A stretch of 64,000 nt of DNA from assembly GCF_039536325.1 (NCBI RefSeq), contig NZ_BAAAYO010000017.1:78188-142187 (forward strand). The letters run 5' to 3'. Of this stretch, positions 1 to 7,739 are shown in pieces (position 1 is the stretch's first letter; the number at the start of each line of letters is the position of its first letter). This DNA comes from Paenibacillus_AB hodogayensis (GTDB lineage: Bacteria; Bacillota; Bacilli; Paenibacillales; NBRC-103111). The notes beneath the pieces are model-generated. The model ran no database searches. It saw only the letters and a list, made by a program, of their open reading frames with translations, and was not told where the DNA came from. The position numbers and the translations under genes were made by a program.

Positions 1-700
1 TATCAATCGCGTGATTAAGGTCTATTGCACCATTTTGGAAAGGCAGTGATTCGAAGGTTCGAACATGACTGTAGTAAAATTTTTCATCCCGTTTGGGCTG
101 TTTGTAGATGGATGGCGGAGTATGCGTGACAACGTCATATGGATTGGCAATACGGTAGCTGTTCTGGACATACTTTGAAAAAGCTTTCGCGAAAGCCGGA
201 TCTCCTACTCGAGGAGATCCATACGTAAACAGTTTGGGCGAGCTGTAAACGGTGTTCGCCACAATATCAAAAGCGCATAACGTCGAGAGTGCCGCACCGA
301 GACTGTGACCTGTAATGTATAATGCTTTATTAGGTGATAGCTCGGCGAGCGCGGAGATAATCCCGCTCCTACCTGAAGAATAGATATTTGTGAAGCCGCG
401 ATGCGTGTAACAGTCTCCCTTACTATATTTGAACTTCGTTTGTGAGGCAATGATATCAGAAATCCAATCACTCGTTGAACTGGTTCCTCGAAACGCAATA
501 ATGATCTCTTTCGGAGATTCAATAATAAATCCGAATCGTTCCCATATATTAGCGACCGATTTCATTTGAAACGTATAGTTGACTGAATAATGTAATGGAA
601 CAACGAAGGAACCATCTGTATTGGTAAATTGGGTATAGGTTTGACCGCAGATTGCAGCCAGAAAGATCGCCCGCTCTTCATAAACATCATTAATAACCAT
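1..700 (-). CDS. Class 3 lipase, 3' end cut by window edge
   Basis: The minus strand reads open from an ATG at 700 to the window edge, 233 codons. It has a good ribosome site (GAAAGGAGGG, about 711-720). The protein is a class 3 (Lipase_3) alpha/beta-hydrolase, expected to hydrolyse acylglycerol or other ester bonds. The nucleophile elbow GHSLGAA is encoded near 300-310, with the usual TYGSPRVGDPAF after it, then NPYDVVTH carrying the likely catalytic Asp. A His in DLNHAID at the very edge is the probable third triad member. An oxyanion-type IIAFRGTSS segment lies upstream. No clear signal peptide is seen, so it may be cytoplasmic or released at lysis. The C-terminus lies outside the window. 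No operon partner is visible; the sulfatase upstream is divergent. Confidence 0.9.
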   Translation of the reverse strand, partial: MVINDVYEERAIFLAAICGQTYTQFTNTDGSFVVPLHYSVNYTFQMKSVANIWERFGFIIESPKEIIIAFRGTSSTSDWISDIIASQTKFKYSKGDCYTHRGFTNIYSSGRSGIISALAELSPNKALYITGHSLGAALSTLCAFDIVANTVYSSPKLFTYGSPRVGDPAFAKAFSKYVQNSYRIANPYDVVTHTPPSIYKQPKRDEKFYYSHVRTFESLPFQNGAIDLNHAID

Positions 701-1144
701 CTGCGTCCCGCCCTCCTTTCCTTCCCAATTTATGAAAAGAAGACGCGATTGATGTTTGTTATTGAAGCGAGCTTGTTATCTTCAATTGATAAAAGACCGA
801 AAGTTGGCTCACTCGCCTCAACAAATGATGATATACTTTTTCGAAAAATTGAAACGCTGTTAGCTTACGGCTGCCCAATATGCTCGAAGAACGTATTAAA
901 GCTTTAGCGATTGAATTGTATCAATTGCATGCCCCATATTACTTGTAACTCATGATGAGAAAGACGGTGGATGGTAATTTCTCGAAGGTGGAGAAGTGAA
1001 TGGGTACCTTTTAAAAGTTGGTTGATGAAGACCTATTCAAACCATCGACATTCCGCAAACGGAGTGAGTGGTATAGGTAAGGATTTTGAATGATTATTTT
1101 GCCGAGGAGACGTAAAAATCTTTCTAAGGAAAGGTGATTTCGAT
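701..1144. other. Divergent intergenic region, lipase / sulfatase
   Basis: This 444-bp gap separates two divergently read genes and must hold both promoters. A 92-codon plus-strand frame overlaps it but has no ribosome site and no recognisable family, so I do not call it. The only clear signal is the sulfatase ribosome site (AAGGAAAGGTG, about 1128-1138). Confidence 0.4.
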
Positions 1145-2686
1145 TTGAATATCTTGTTTGCTTTCGCCGACGACTGGGGACGCTATGCCAGCATTTATGC
1201 CGAGCACGAAGGACCTGATTCTATCAATAAGCTTATCTCCACTCCGAGTTTCGATCGGATCGCCCGAGAAGGCGCGCTCTTTATGAATGCCTCCGTTCCG
1301 GCGCCGAGCTGCACACCTTGCCGCAGTTCCTTGCTGTCCGGCCAATATTTTTGGCAGACTGGTCTCGGCGCCATTCTGCTCGGGGCCGTCTGGGACGAAA
1401 CGATTCCGACTTATCCGCTTGAGCTGGAGAAAAACGGCTACCACATCGGCCACACTTACAAAGTGTGGTCTCCCGGGAAAACCGCCAATGCTCCGTATGG
1501 CGGGAAGCGAACCGCGTATGTAACGGGTGGCGCCAACTTCGGCAAGTTTTCTCACCATGCCACCAAGCGCGCGCAGGAGATCGGGATAGAAGCAGCCAAG
1601 CGAGAGCTTCTAGACGAAGTTCGAATGAACTTTGACTCTTTCATGGAATCCCGGCCGGAGGGAAAGCCGTTTTGCTATTGGTGGGGTCCGACCAATACCC
1701 ATCGTTCGTGGGAGCAGGGTTCCGGCAAGGCGCTGTGGGGGCTGAATCCAGACGATCTCATGGGCCGGCTGCCCGCATTTTTGCCGGACGTTCCGGAGGT
1801 TCGAGAGGATGTTTGCGATTATTTGGGCGAATGCCTAGCGCTGGATACCGGACTAGGCATTATTCTGCAGCGGCTGGAGGAGTTAGGCGAGCTCGACGAG
1901 ACGCTGATCGTCGTGAGCGGGGACCACGGGATTCCCGGAATGCCGCGAGGCAAATGCAATCTGTACAATATCGGCTGCGAGGTCGCACTCGCTATGCGTT
2001 GGCCGGGTCATATCCAGCCGGGACGGGTCATCGACGACTTCGTGAACCTGATGGATCTGGCGCCGACCTTCCTGGAGGCGGCGGGGATGCCGGTTCCAGA
2101 ATCGATGACGGGACGCAGTCTGCTGCCGGTTCTGCTGAGCGAGATAAGCGGTCAGGTGGACCCGGGGCGCACCTTTGTCGTGACCGGCCGGGAGAGGCAT
2201 GTCCCCTCCGCTCGCAAAGGCGAGTTGCCTTATCCACAGCGGGCCATTCGGACTGAGGAATATCTGTACATCATCAATTTTGAGCCGGACCGCTGGCCAA
2301 TGGGCGCTCCCCGTGGCTTGGACAATCCGAATACCGTGCCTCCCTCCTACGAGGACTTGCATTGGAAAACCGGAGTCGCCTACGCCGAAATGGATGCTAG
2401 CCCAACTAAAGCATGGATGATTCATCACCGAAATGAAGAGGAGATCAAGCCGCTGTTCCGTTTGGGCTTCGGTAAACGCCCGTATGAGGAACTGTACGAT
2501 TTGCGGAAGGATCCTTTTTATATGGAGAATGTGGCTGACAGGTCGGAATATTCGGACATCAAGAAGAAGCTGAACGTGGAGCTGATGGAGGTGCTGCACA
2601 AGCAGCAGGACCCGCGGGTAACGGAGAACCCATGTCGATTTGAACATGCGCCATATGCCGGGCCGCTGCAAGCGTTTCAAAGATGA
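1145..2686 (+). CDS. Sulfatase (alkaline-phosphatase superfamily)
   Basis: This 513-residue protein is a type I sulfatase that hydrolyses sulfate esters, probably on a polysaccharide or small sugar. The start is a TTG at 1145 behind AAGGAAAGGTG. Metal ligands Asp9-Asp10 follow at once (FAFADDWG). The formylglycine signature is C56-x-P-x-R60 (SCTPCRSSLLSGQ), so Cys56 should be converted to formylglycine. A second metal site is SGDHG around 258-262. No signal peptide is visible, which suggests a cytoplasmic enzyme or a lost N-terminus. The stop codon lies inside a dispersed repeat (2684-2732). Residues about 338-388 are duplicated as a 155-bp inverted fragment at 5304-5458. The substrate cannot be told from sequence. 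Confidence 0.92.
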   Translation: MNILFAFADDWGRYASIYAEHEGPDSINKLISTPSFDRIAREGALFMNASVPAPSCTPCRSSLLSGQYFWQTGLGAILLGAVWDETIPTYPLELEKNGYHIGHTYKVWSPGKTANAPYGGKRTAYVTGGANFGKFSHHATKRAQEIGIEAAKRELLDEVRMNFDSFMESRPEGKPFCYWWGPTNTHRSWEQGSGKALWGLNPDDLMGRLPAFLPDVPEVREDVCDYLGECLALDTGLGIILQRLEELGELDETLIVVSGDHGIPGMPRGKCNLYNIGCEVALAMRWPGHIQPGRVIDDFVNLMDLAPTFLEAAGMPVPESMTGRSLLPVLLSEISGQVDPGRTFVVTGRERHVPSARKGELPYPQRAIRTEEYLYIINFEPDRWPMGAPRGLDNPNTVPPSYEDLHWKTGVAYAEMDASPTKAWMIHHRNEEEIKPLFRLGFGKRPYEELYDLRKDPFYMENVADRSEYSDIKKKLNVELMEVLHKQQDPRVTENPCRFEHAPYAGPLQAFQR

Positions 2687-2732
2687 ACATTGTCCCGCTC
2701 ATTGCCGCGTAAATCGCGGCTTTTTCTTTTTT
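2684..2732 (+). repeat. Dispersed hairpin repeat, partial copy A
   Basis: The sequence carries GAACATTGTCC, then a CCGCG-TAAAT-CGCGG hairpin and a T-rich tract, matching the first half of the full copy at 34188-34310. It begins at the sulfatase stop codon and can act as that gene's intrinsic terminator. The second, long hairpin of the family is missing here. Confidence 0.75.
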
Positions 2733-2983
2733 AGACAAAAGCTTGCAAGTCGAGGGAAGATTGGGGTTAATGCCATCGACGAGAACGGTATCGTCGTTAT
2801 TTCTAGGTATGCAGCGGCGGTTGTCTTATCGAAGCCGTCGCTCAACGAAATGGCAGGATAATCCTGAAACCATATGGGGAAAATATCCATAAAACGAAGG
2901 CTTCCGTAACTAGGCTACCGATCAATGTCGGCAGCCTAGCTCTGTCTTTGGCCATTAACGTAAACAACCCAACAAGATAAATG

Positions 2984-4136
2984 TATATAAGATGAACTCA
3001 TGATTTCAACAAAGCGTCAAACCAGCCAATTCGGGTAAAAAAAAGAAAGACGACCGAAGGGCGGGATGAACAATGTCTACTCAAGAGAAAATTCAGAAGC
3101 TAACCGTGGCGATGAAACAAACGGACAGCACACGTCAGTATGAGCGATATTTGGCGGTTCGTCTTCATTTGACGGGTCGAACTTATACCGAGATTGCGGA
3201 CATCCTCGGAAGAACGTACCAATCCATCAGCACCTACTGCAAGTGTTATGAAGAAGGCGGCTTGCCTGCCCTCGAAATGGGTCACTCTCCCGGTGGTCCC
3301 CGAAAACTGACCGATGAGCAGGAGCAGGAAATCGCAGAGACGATTGTCAGCAAGAAGCCCGTCGATGTCGGCTTCGATGCCCGGCATACATGGACGCTTG
3401 CCATTCTGGCTTCATGGATCGAGCGTCAATTCGGCCAGTCGTTTACGGAAAAAGGTGTATCCAAACTGCTCAAGCGACTTGGATTCAGCTATACCAAAGC
3501 GACGTATACACTCGCCCGCGCGAACTCGGCCGAGCAAAACGTATTTCGTGAAATTACGCTGCCGGAGCTGAAAGAGCAGATCGTGCATGGAGAGATCGAT
3601 CATTTGCTTTTCGAAGACGAGTCGATGATCCGTGCTTATCTGGCCCTGCAATATAACTGGTTTCCCAAAGGACAGCAGCGGAAGATTCCAACGTACGGAC
3701 GCCACGAAGGTGCGAAACTGCTGGCTGCCATTCACTATGAGACCGGAAAGGTCACGCAGCAGGAGGTCGAACAGTGTGATGCTGCGGCGTTTCAGTGCTT
3801 CCTGGAACAAGTGCTTGAAGAATATGCGGAAGGCAAAATCGTGATGGTCCTCGATGACGCTCGAATTCATCATGCGGACCGGTTGCAACCTTTTCTCCGA
3901 AAACAGGAACGTCTAACGCTGGTTTTTCTGCCGAAGTACAGTCCCGAACTGAACCCGGTCGAAGGGCTGTGGAAGTGGCTCAAGCATGACGTTGTTAACA
4001 ATGTTTTCTTCAGCAAATTCTATCATATTCGAAAGCATGTCACTGATTTCATGAAGCAAATCAACCTTTCGCCACAGCGGGTGATTGACCGTTTGCTGAC
4101 TTAAATATCAAAGTCTTCTTCAGTTCATCTTATATA
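2984..4136 (+). mobile_element. IS630-family insertion sequence, complete
   Basis: A 15-bp perfect terminal inverted repeat, TATATAAGATGAACT at 2984-2998 and its complement at 4122-4136, brackets one transposase gene. The TA-rich ends fit the TA target preference of the IS630/Tc1/mariner group. Length is about 1.15 kb. A decayed 3' end of a related element lies at 62060-62239. Confidence 0.9.
3073..4104 (+). CDS. IS630-family transposase
   Basis: This 343-residue DDE transposase has an N-terminal helix-turn-helix region (about residues 20-65; YTEIADILGRTYQSISTY), a linker, and a catalytic domain with LFEDESM (first Asp), VLDDARIHH (second Asp) and SPELNPVEGLWKWLK (final Glu). These are the hallmarks of the IS630 branch. 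The frame is intact and lies inside matched terminal repeats, so the element may be active. The start ATG follows GGGCGGGATGAACA. There are no passenger genes. Confidence 0.95.
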   Translation: MSTQEKIQKLTVAMKQTDSTRQYERYLAVRLHLTGRTYTEIADILGRTYQSISTYCKCYEEGGLPALEMGHSPGGPRKLTDEQEQEIAETIVSKKPVDVGFDARHTWTLAILASWIERQFGQSFTEKGVSKLLKRLGFSYTKATYTLARANSAEQNVFREITLPELKEQIVHGEIDHLLFEDESMIRAYLALQYNWFPKGQQRKIPTYGRHEGAKLLAAIHYETGKVTQQEVEQCDAAAFQCFLEQVLEEYAEGKIVMVLDDARIHHADRLQPFLRKQERLTLVFLPKYSPELNPVEGLWKWLKHDVVNNVFFSKFYHIRKHVTDFMKQINLSPQRVIDRLLT

Positions 4137-4223
4137 GGTTTATTCCATACGTTTGAGACGCTGGTATTTCTCCAATCAAAGCGAAATTCCCAACACTTAT
4201 ATTTGGCATATTTATCCATTCAT

Positions 4224-4259
4224 TTTGCCCCTGGTGACAGCGACGCTGGTACTACCCCG
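4224..4259. repeat. Short dispersed repeat, family 3, copy 1
   Basis: About 35 bp around GGTGACAGCGACGCTGG recurs almost unchanged at 46582-46617. A shorter related stretch (CATACGTTTG...GACGCTGGTA) lies just upstream at 4147-4170. No function is visible. Confidence 0.65.
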
Positions 4260-4421
4260 TGGTGCTGCCGCAAGGACAGCTCCTCTTGATGTTTATTGAA
4301 GTAACGGGCAGATTAGTTCAATTATAGTTGTTTTTTATTTCCAGAGTTACAGTTTCGCTGTTATGATGTTTTGGTAAAGTATAATTATTAATTTATAACT
4401 TAACTAATAAAGGAATAATTT

Positions 4422-4706
4422 ATGAAACTGAAGTTAATTTCATTTCTCCTAGTTTTAATTCTTTTCGCAGGATATTCTAAGGGGCCAACTTTGATTTACT
4501 CTGCGCCAGATCATACTAAAGTAGAGATGAATAAAGTAGTTGCTGGTTATGATTATCCGATAAAACCTGGGACGGATGAATGGAGGACCTTAATGAGCTA
4601 TCCATAAATGGTAAAATCAACCACAATTCCTGAAGAGGTCCTGAAAAGTATTACAACCGATGAGGGTCGAGAGCTTATTAAACCACCCGACCCGTTACTG
4701 GGCGAT
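4422..4706 (+). pseudogene. Small secreted protein, broken by a stop
   Basis: An ATG at 4422 begins a 61-codon frame with a hydrophobic signal-like N-terminus (KLISFLLVLILFAG). It runs to KPGTDEWRTLMSYP and a TAA at 4605-4607. The same frame continues directly after the stop with MVKSTTIPEEVLKSITTDE, which reads as the natural continuation. The pattern KPGTDEW...IPEEVLKSxTTDE resembles small secreted Bacillales proteins of unknown role, which I recall only by motif. I infer one gene with a nonsense mutation and a degraded C-terminus. The region is AT-rich compared with its neighbours. Confidence 0.55.
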
Positions 4707-4732
4707 GGCGCGATTTACTGTGAATTTTTTAT

Positions 4733-4921
4733 TCATCGGATCTTTGTGTTCTTATTGAAATCTATTATTAACGCAATAATTACCGAAGCTTGAATTGAAA
4801 TTACTAGGCAAATCGAAAAGATAAGTCCAGAATCACCTTTCTCACTTAGAATTGTAGTGAAGACGAGAAGCAGTAGGGCGCTGAAAAATACACTGATCAT
4901 GAACCAACCGAACTTCTTCAA
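4733..4921 (-). CDS. Small two-helix membrane protein
   Basis: A frame of about 62 residues on the minus strand has two hydrophobic segments (GWFMISVFFSALLLLVF and IFSICLVISIQASVIIALI) and a basic tail (DFNKNTKIR). The start is probably the TTG at 4921 with GAGGTG upstream; a GTG at 4930 overlaps that ribosome site. No family is recognised. The topology and ribosome site support a real gene. Confidence 0.5.
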   Translation of the reverse strand: MKKFGWFMISVFFSALLLLVFTTILSEKGDSGLIFSICLVISIQASVIIALIIDFNKNTKIR

Positions 4922-5044
4922 TAAATTCACCTCAACCCCAAAAATTGAGAACTCTTACTGAGAGTAACAGTAAGAGTTCTTATTATATATTACCAAATTA
5001 CCAACTAATTTCAAAACCAATAATCGGCGGAAATGTCGGAATGT

Positions 5045-5105
5045 TATCAAGTTCTTGACATTTGTCGGGTGACAAGAACTTTATCCTATTCCCGACAAGA
5101 CAACT
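5045..5105 (+). repeat. Dispersed hairpin repeat, variant copy B
   Basis: ATCAAGTTCTTG, a spacer, then GTGACAAGAACTTTATCC and ATTCCCGACAAGACAAC match the right half of the full copy at 34188-34310. The left arm is degenerate. The following 110 bp also match the sequence after the 34-kb copy. Confidence 0.7.
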
Positions 5106-5215
5106 TGTCCATGCGTACTTAAAAGAGTAGTTAAGCGATTGAGCCCAATAAAACAAGGGGCAGTTTGTGTATTCGGGTAGAATATTGGATTCCCGCTTGC
5201 AGCCCAGGCGGCATG
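5106..5215. repeat. Long flank shared with 34.3 kb
   Basis: About 100 bp from AGTTAAGCGATTGAGCC to GGCGGCATGTTT match 34321-34425 with scattered substitutions. On the minus strand both copies keep one open frame (motif APCFIGLNRLTT) that stops inside the hairpin repeat. This suggests a shared gene remnant or an extended element. No family is recognised. Confidence 0.6.
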
Positions 5216-5303
5216 TTTACGAACGGGCAGAAGTGCTTAAAAGTCAATCTAATGAAGAAGACAAAAGATTTTGGAAATAACTGTCGAATGCATTTCTGGA
5301 TGA

Positions 5304-5458
5304 GAGCGCCCATTGGCCAGTGGTCCGGCTCAAAATTGATGATGTACAGATATTCTTCAGTCCGAATGGCCCGCTGCGGATAAGGCAACTCGCCTTTGCG
5401 AGCGGAGCTGACATGCCTCTCCCGGTCGGTCACGACAAAGGTGCGCCCCGGGTCCACC
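5304..5458 (-). pseudogene. Inverted 155-bp duplicate of sulfatase internal segment
   Basis: The minus strand encodes VDPGRTFVVTDRERHV, then KGELPYPQRAIRTEEYLYI and FEPDHWPMGA. These match sulfatase residues about 338-388 (DNA 2156-2309) with only a few base changes. The match stops abruptly on both sides and no other part of the sulfatase is present. It is not a gene. Confidence 0.85.
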
Positions 5459-5799
5459 TTAGCAGAGCAGCAATAATTTGACCTGTTACGAAAACAATGT
5501 CCTATATCCAAGCCAAGAAGCGGAAAGCTATAATTCAAGTAACGGTGAGCTCCCGGAGTGGGATAGGGTTGGAATTGCCGCCTTGATCGACAACAGGCTA
5601 TACGTTTTTGACAAGCCGTTGTCAGGAGGCAAATGTGGTGAAAATCTCTGCTGCTGCTTTCGGTTTTTCACCACACTTGTAGTACAGAGGGCAATCGTGT
5701 GCGATTCCCTTTATTGGAAAGCGCTTTCTTTTTTTGGGGTGCAGTCCTTTGCCATGCGAAGGCGTGGATGGCCAAAATGTTCAAACGGAGGGATGCAAA
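5459..5799. other. Region upstream of first beta-helix gene
   Basis: A plus-strand stretch around 5508-5630 reads SQEAESYNSSNGELPEWDRV and looks like a decayed coding remnant, but no family is recognised. The last 100 bp hold a cre-like palindrome (5715-5730) and the ribosome site of the gene at 5800. Confidence 0.4.
5715..5730. promoter_or_regulatory. cre-like CcpA site
   Basis: TGGAAAGCGCTTTCT contains the 12-bp palindrome GAAAGCGCTTTC. It differs at one position from the cre consensus WTGNAANCGNWNNCW and lies about 70 bp before the start at 5800. This suggests catabolite control of the beta-helix and oxidoreductase genes. A promoter was not located. Confidence 0.5.
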
Positions 5800-7674
5800 A
5801 TGGCGGATCAGGAGGGACAAACTCCTCAGCTTGAGCGAAGGAAAGTGCTGGCAGCTATCGGGATGCTGGGAACAGCGGCGGTGGTCGGCGGTTTGTGGAA
5901 CGGGAACGGGAACGCCCATGCGGACGCCTCGGTGTTAAATGCTGTATATGGCTCTGATTCCGAACCGTTCAGAATGAAACTTAGGGAGCTTCTGCATATG
6001 GATTTGTGCATAGCGACAACGATCGTTTCGCTTCGCGCCTGTACGGACCCTGTCCAGGATTTCCTTTATTATGTTAAGGATTCCGGGCAGGAGGGCCCTT
6101 TTATCTATGATCCGACGGACAACACATCGCCCGATAATACGGGAACGGTCCTCGTATCGTCCTCGGGGGCGCGCTTTAAAAGACTGTACACGGGCCGCGT
6201 CGAGGTGAAATGGTTCGGGGCAAAGGGCGATGGGACGACGGACGATACCGCTGCGATCCAGGCCGCATTCGATTATATCGTCGGAAGTCCGAGCCGAAGT
6301 CTGTTTTTTTCAGAAGGGGTTTACCTCATTTCGGATACGGTTACCGTGCCGTATGTCCATGCGTCGGGCATCCATATTTCCTCCGACAATGCATGGTACG
6401 GGCGGGCGAGAATCCAGGCGGCGAACAGCTCGTTCAGCCCGATGATCCGCTGCATGTCCGGGGGCGTTAAGCTGTCCAATCTGTATATTCGCGGAGCGGG
6501 AGCGCCGCAGGACGGCATCGTGATGAAGATGGCCGATGCGCCGGACAACAATATCGACGCATATAACGATCTGGATTCCATCGTGGAGGACTGCCTGATT
6601 ATGGTGCTGCGAATCGGTCTGGACGTTTACGGCCGACAGCTGCTGGTCAAGGACAATCTGTTCAGCTCACTCTATCTTGGCGTGCGGATCAATTCAATGA
6701 ACAGCACTGGCCTATATGGAGGGCCGTCTCGCGCGTACCGGATTCACGACAACAGCTTTCATGCCGTTAAATGGTCGGGTACAGACCACAGCGAAATGGG
6801 ATGCATCGTCGTGTCCTCCCCGGCGGCTTACGGGCTGTCGATACAGAACAACTTCAACGATTCGTTTGCTACCTTTTTCTACGGACGGCTGGTTGATTCG
6901 CTGCTCGCCAACAATGCATGCTACCACACGGTCAACTATGGCTGTTATGTGCTGGAGGCTTCCAATTCGACCATTTCAGGTAATAACTTCATTCAGGCCA
7001 GACGCTACAACGAGGTGCCCGGCGTGTATCCTTCCTACGCCAGCAGGGGGCTCGTATTTGCCGAAAGCGCCACCTATATGAATGTGACGGGCAACCGATT
7101 CGGCTATTGCGAGAAGGCGGCGATCCGTTTTGCCAAAGGCGGCAAGGCGAATGTGGTGTCCCAAAACATCGTGTATCGCTGGAATCTCAGCGCCGACGGG
7201 TCTGCGGCCATCGAGGTCGATGCCCCGGGATATGCGCAAATCGCCTCCGTGTTCAGCGACAATATGATCGTCAATCCGGACAACCGGCCGCTGACCGCGA
7301 TCAGGGGGAGCGAACCGGCCAGCAGCGGGAACCGGTTCGTCGGCAACAACGCTTGCGATACGGTCCCGGGCAGCACGACGATGTACGAACTGGCACAGGA
7401 GCCGTTCGAAGCTTATGTCCGCGCCGACCGCGTGACAAGCGGGCAGGTGTCATTTACGGGAGACGGGATCACTGCCGTGCGCCAGATTCCTCACGGGCTT
7501 GGCAGCGCTCCGGAGGCGGGGGACTATCAGGTCGGCGCCGCTTCGGCCGCCGCAGCGGCGGCAGGGGTATGGGCGGAGAGTGCAGATGCGACGCATATCA
7601 TCGTCCGGTTCGTAACCGCGCCGGCAAACGGAGCCGAGGTGAAGCTGAACTGGTCGGCCATACACAGCCAGTAA
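5800..7674 (+). CDS. Tat-exported right-handed beta-helix protein (pectate-lyase superfamily)
   Basis: From an ATG at 5800 behind CGGAGGG, 624 residues. The N-terminus has a twin arginine (R13-R14, QLERRKVLAAIGM), a hydrophobic stretch and a likely cleavage site near NAHADA, indicating Tat export. Residues about 85-135 read FIYDPTDNTSPDNTGTV and SSSGARFKRLYTG, leading into KWFGAKGDGTTDDTAAIQAA near 137. This is the Pectate_lyase_3 entry motif, also common in phage tailspikes. The middle is rich in short NN/NxF turns typical of parallel beta-helices, and the C-terminus is a small beta domain. The likely role is binding or cleaving an acidic polysaccharide at the surface. An FAD oxidoreductase follows 65 bp later, probably in the same operon. 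The exact reaction is unknown. Confidence 0.85.
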   Translation: MADQEGQTPQLERRKVLAAIGMLGTAAVVGGLWNGNGNAHADASVLNAVYGSDSEPFRMKLRELLHMDLCIATTIVSLRACTDPVQDFLYYVKDSGQEGPFIYDPTDNTSPDNTGTVLVSSSGARFKRLYTGRVEVKWFGAKGDGTTDDTAAIQAAFDYIVGSPSRSLFFSEGVYLISDTVTVPYVHASGIHISSDNAWYGRARIQAANSSFSPMIRCMSGGVKLSNLYIRGAGAPQDGIVMKMADAPDNNIDAYNDLDSIVEDCLIMVLRIGLDVYGRQLLVKDNLFSSLYLGVRINSMNSTGLYGGPSRAYRIHDNSFHAVKWSGTDHSEMGCIVVSSPAAYGLSIQNNFNDSFATFFYGRLVDSLLANNACYHTVNYGCYVLEASNSTISGNNFIQARRYNEVPGVYPSYASRGLVFAESATYMNVTGNRFGYCEKAAIRFAKGGKANVVSQNIVYRWNLSADGSAAIEVDAPGYAQIASVFSDNMIVNPDNRPLTAIRGSEPASSGNRFVGNNACDTVPGSTTMYELAQEPFEAYVRADRVTSGQVSFTGDGITAVRQIPHGLGSAPEAGDYQVGAASAAAAAAGVWAESADATHIIVRFVTAPANGAEVKLNWSAIHSQ

Positions 7675-7739
7675 ACAGGCAGCGAGGCGGGGGACATGCG
7701 TAAACGGTCCGGACTGAAAGAGAACGGGGGACTTATCCA

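Noticed and set aside
205..522. 105-codon minus-strand frame near the left edge
   Set aside because: It is out of frame with the lipase reading that contains GHSLGAA, so it is a shadow.
629..907. 92-codon plus-strand frame over the lipase start
   Set aside because: No ribosome site; it overlaps the N-terminus of a well-supported lipase on the other strand.
5800..7674. Prophage tail module
   Set aside because: Tailspike-like sequence is present, but a Tat signal precedes it and no capsid, portal, tail-tube or lysis genes are nearby.
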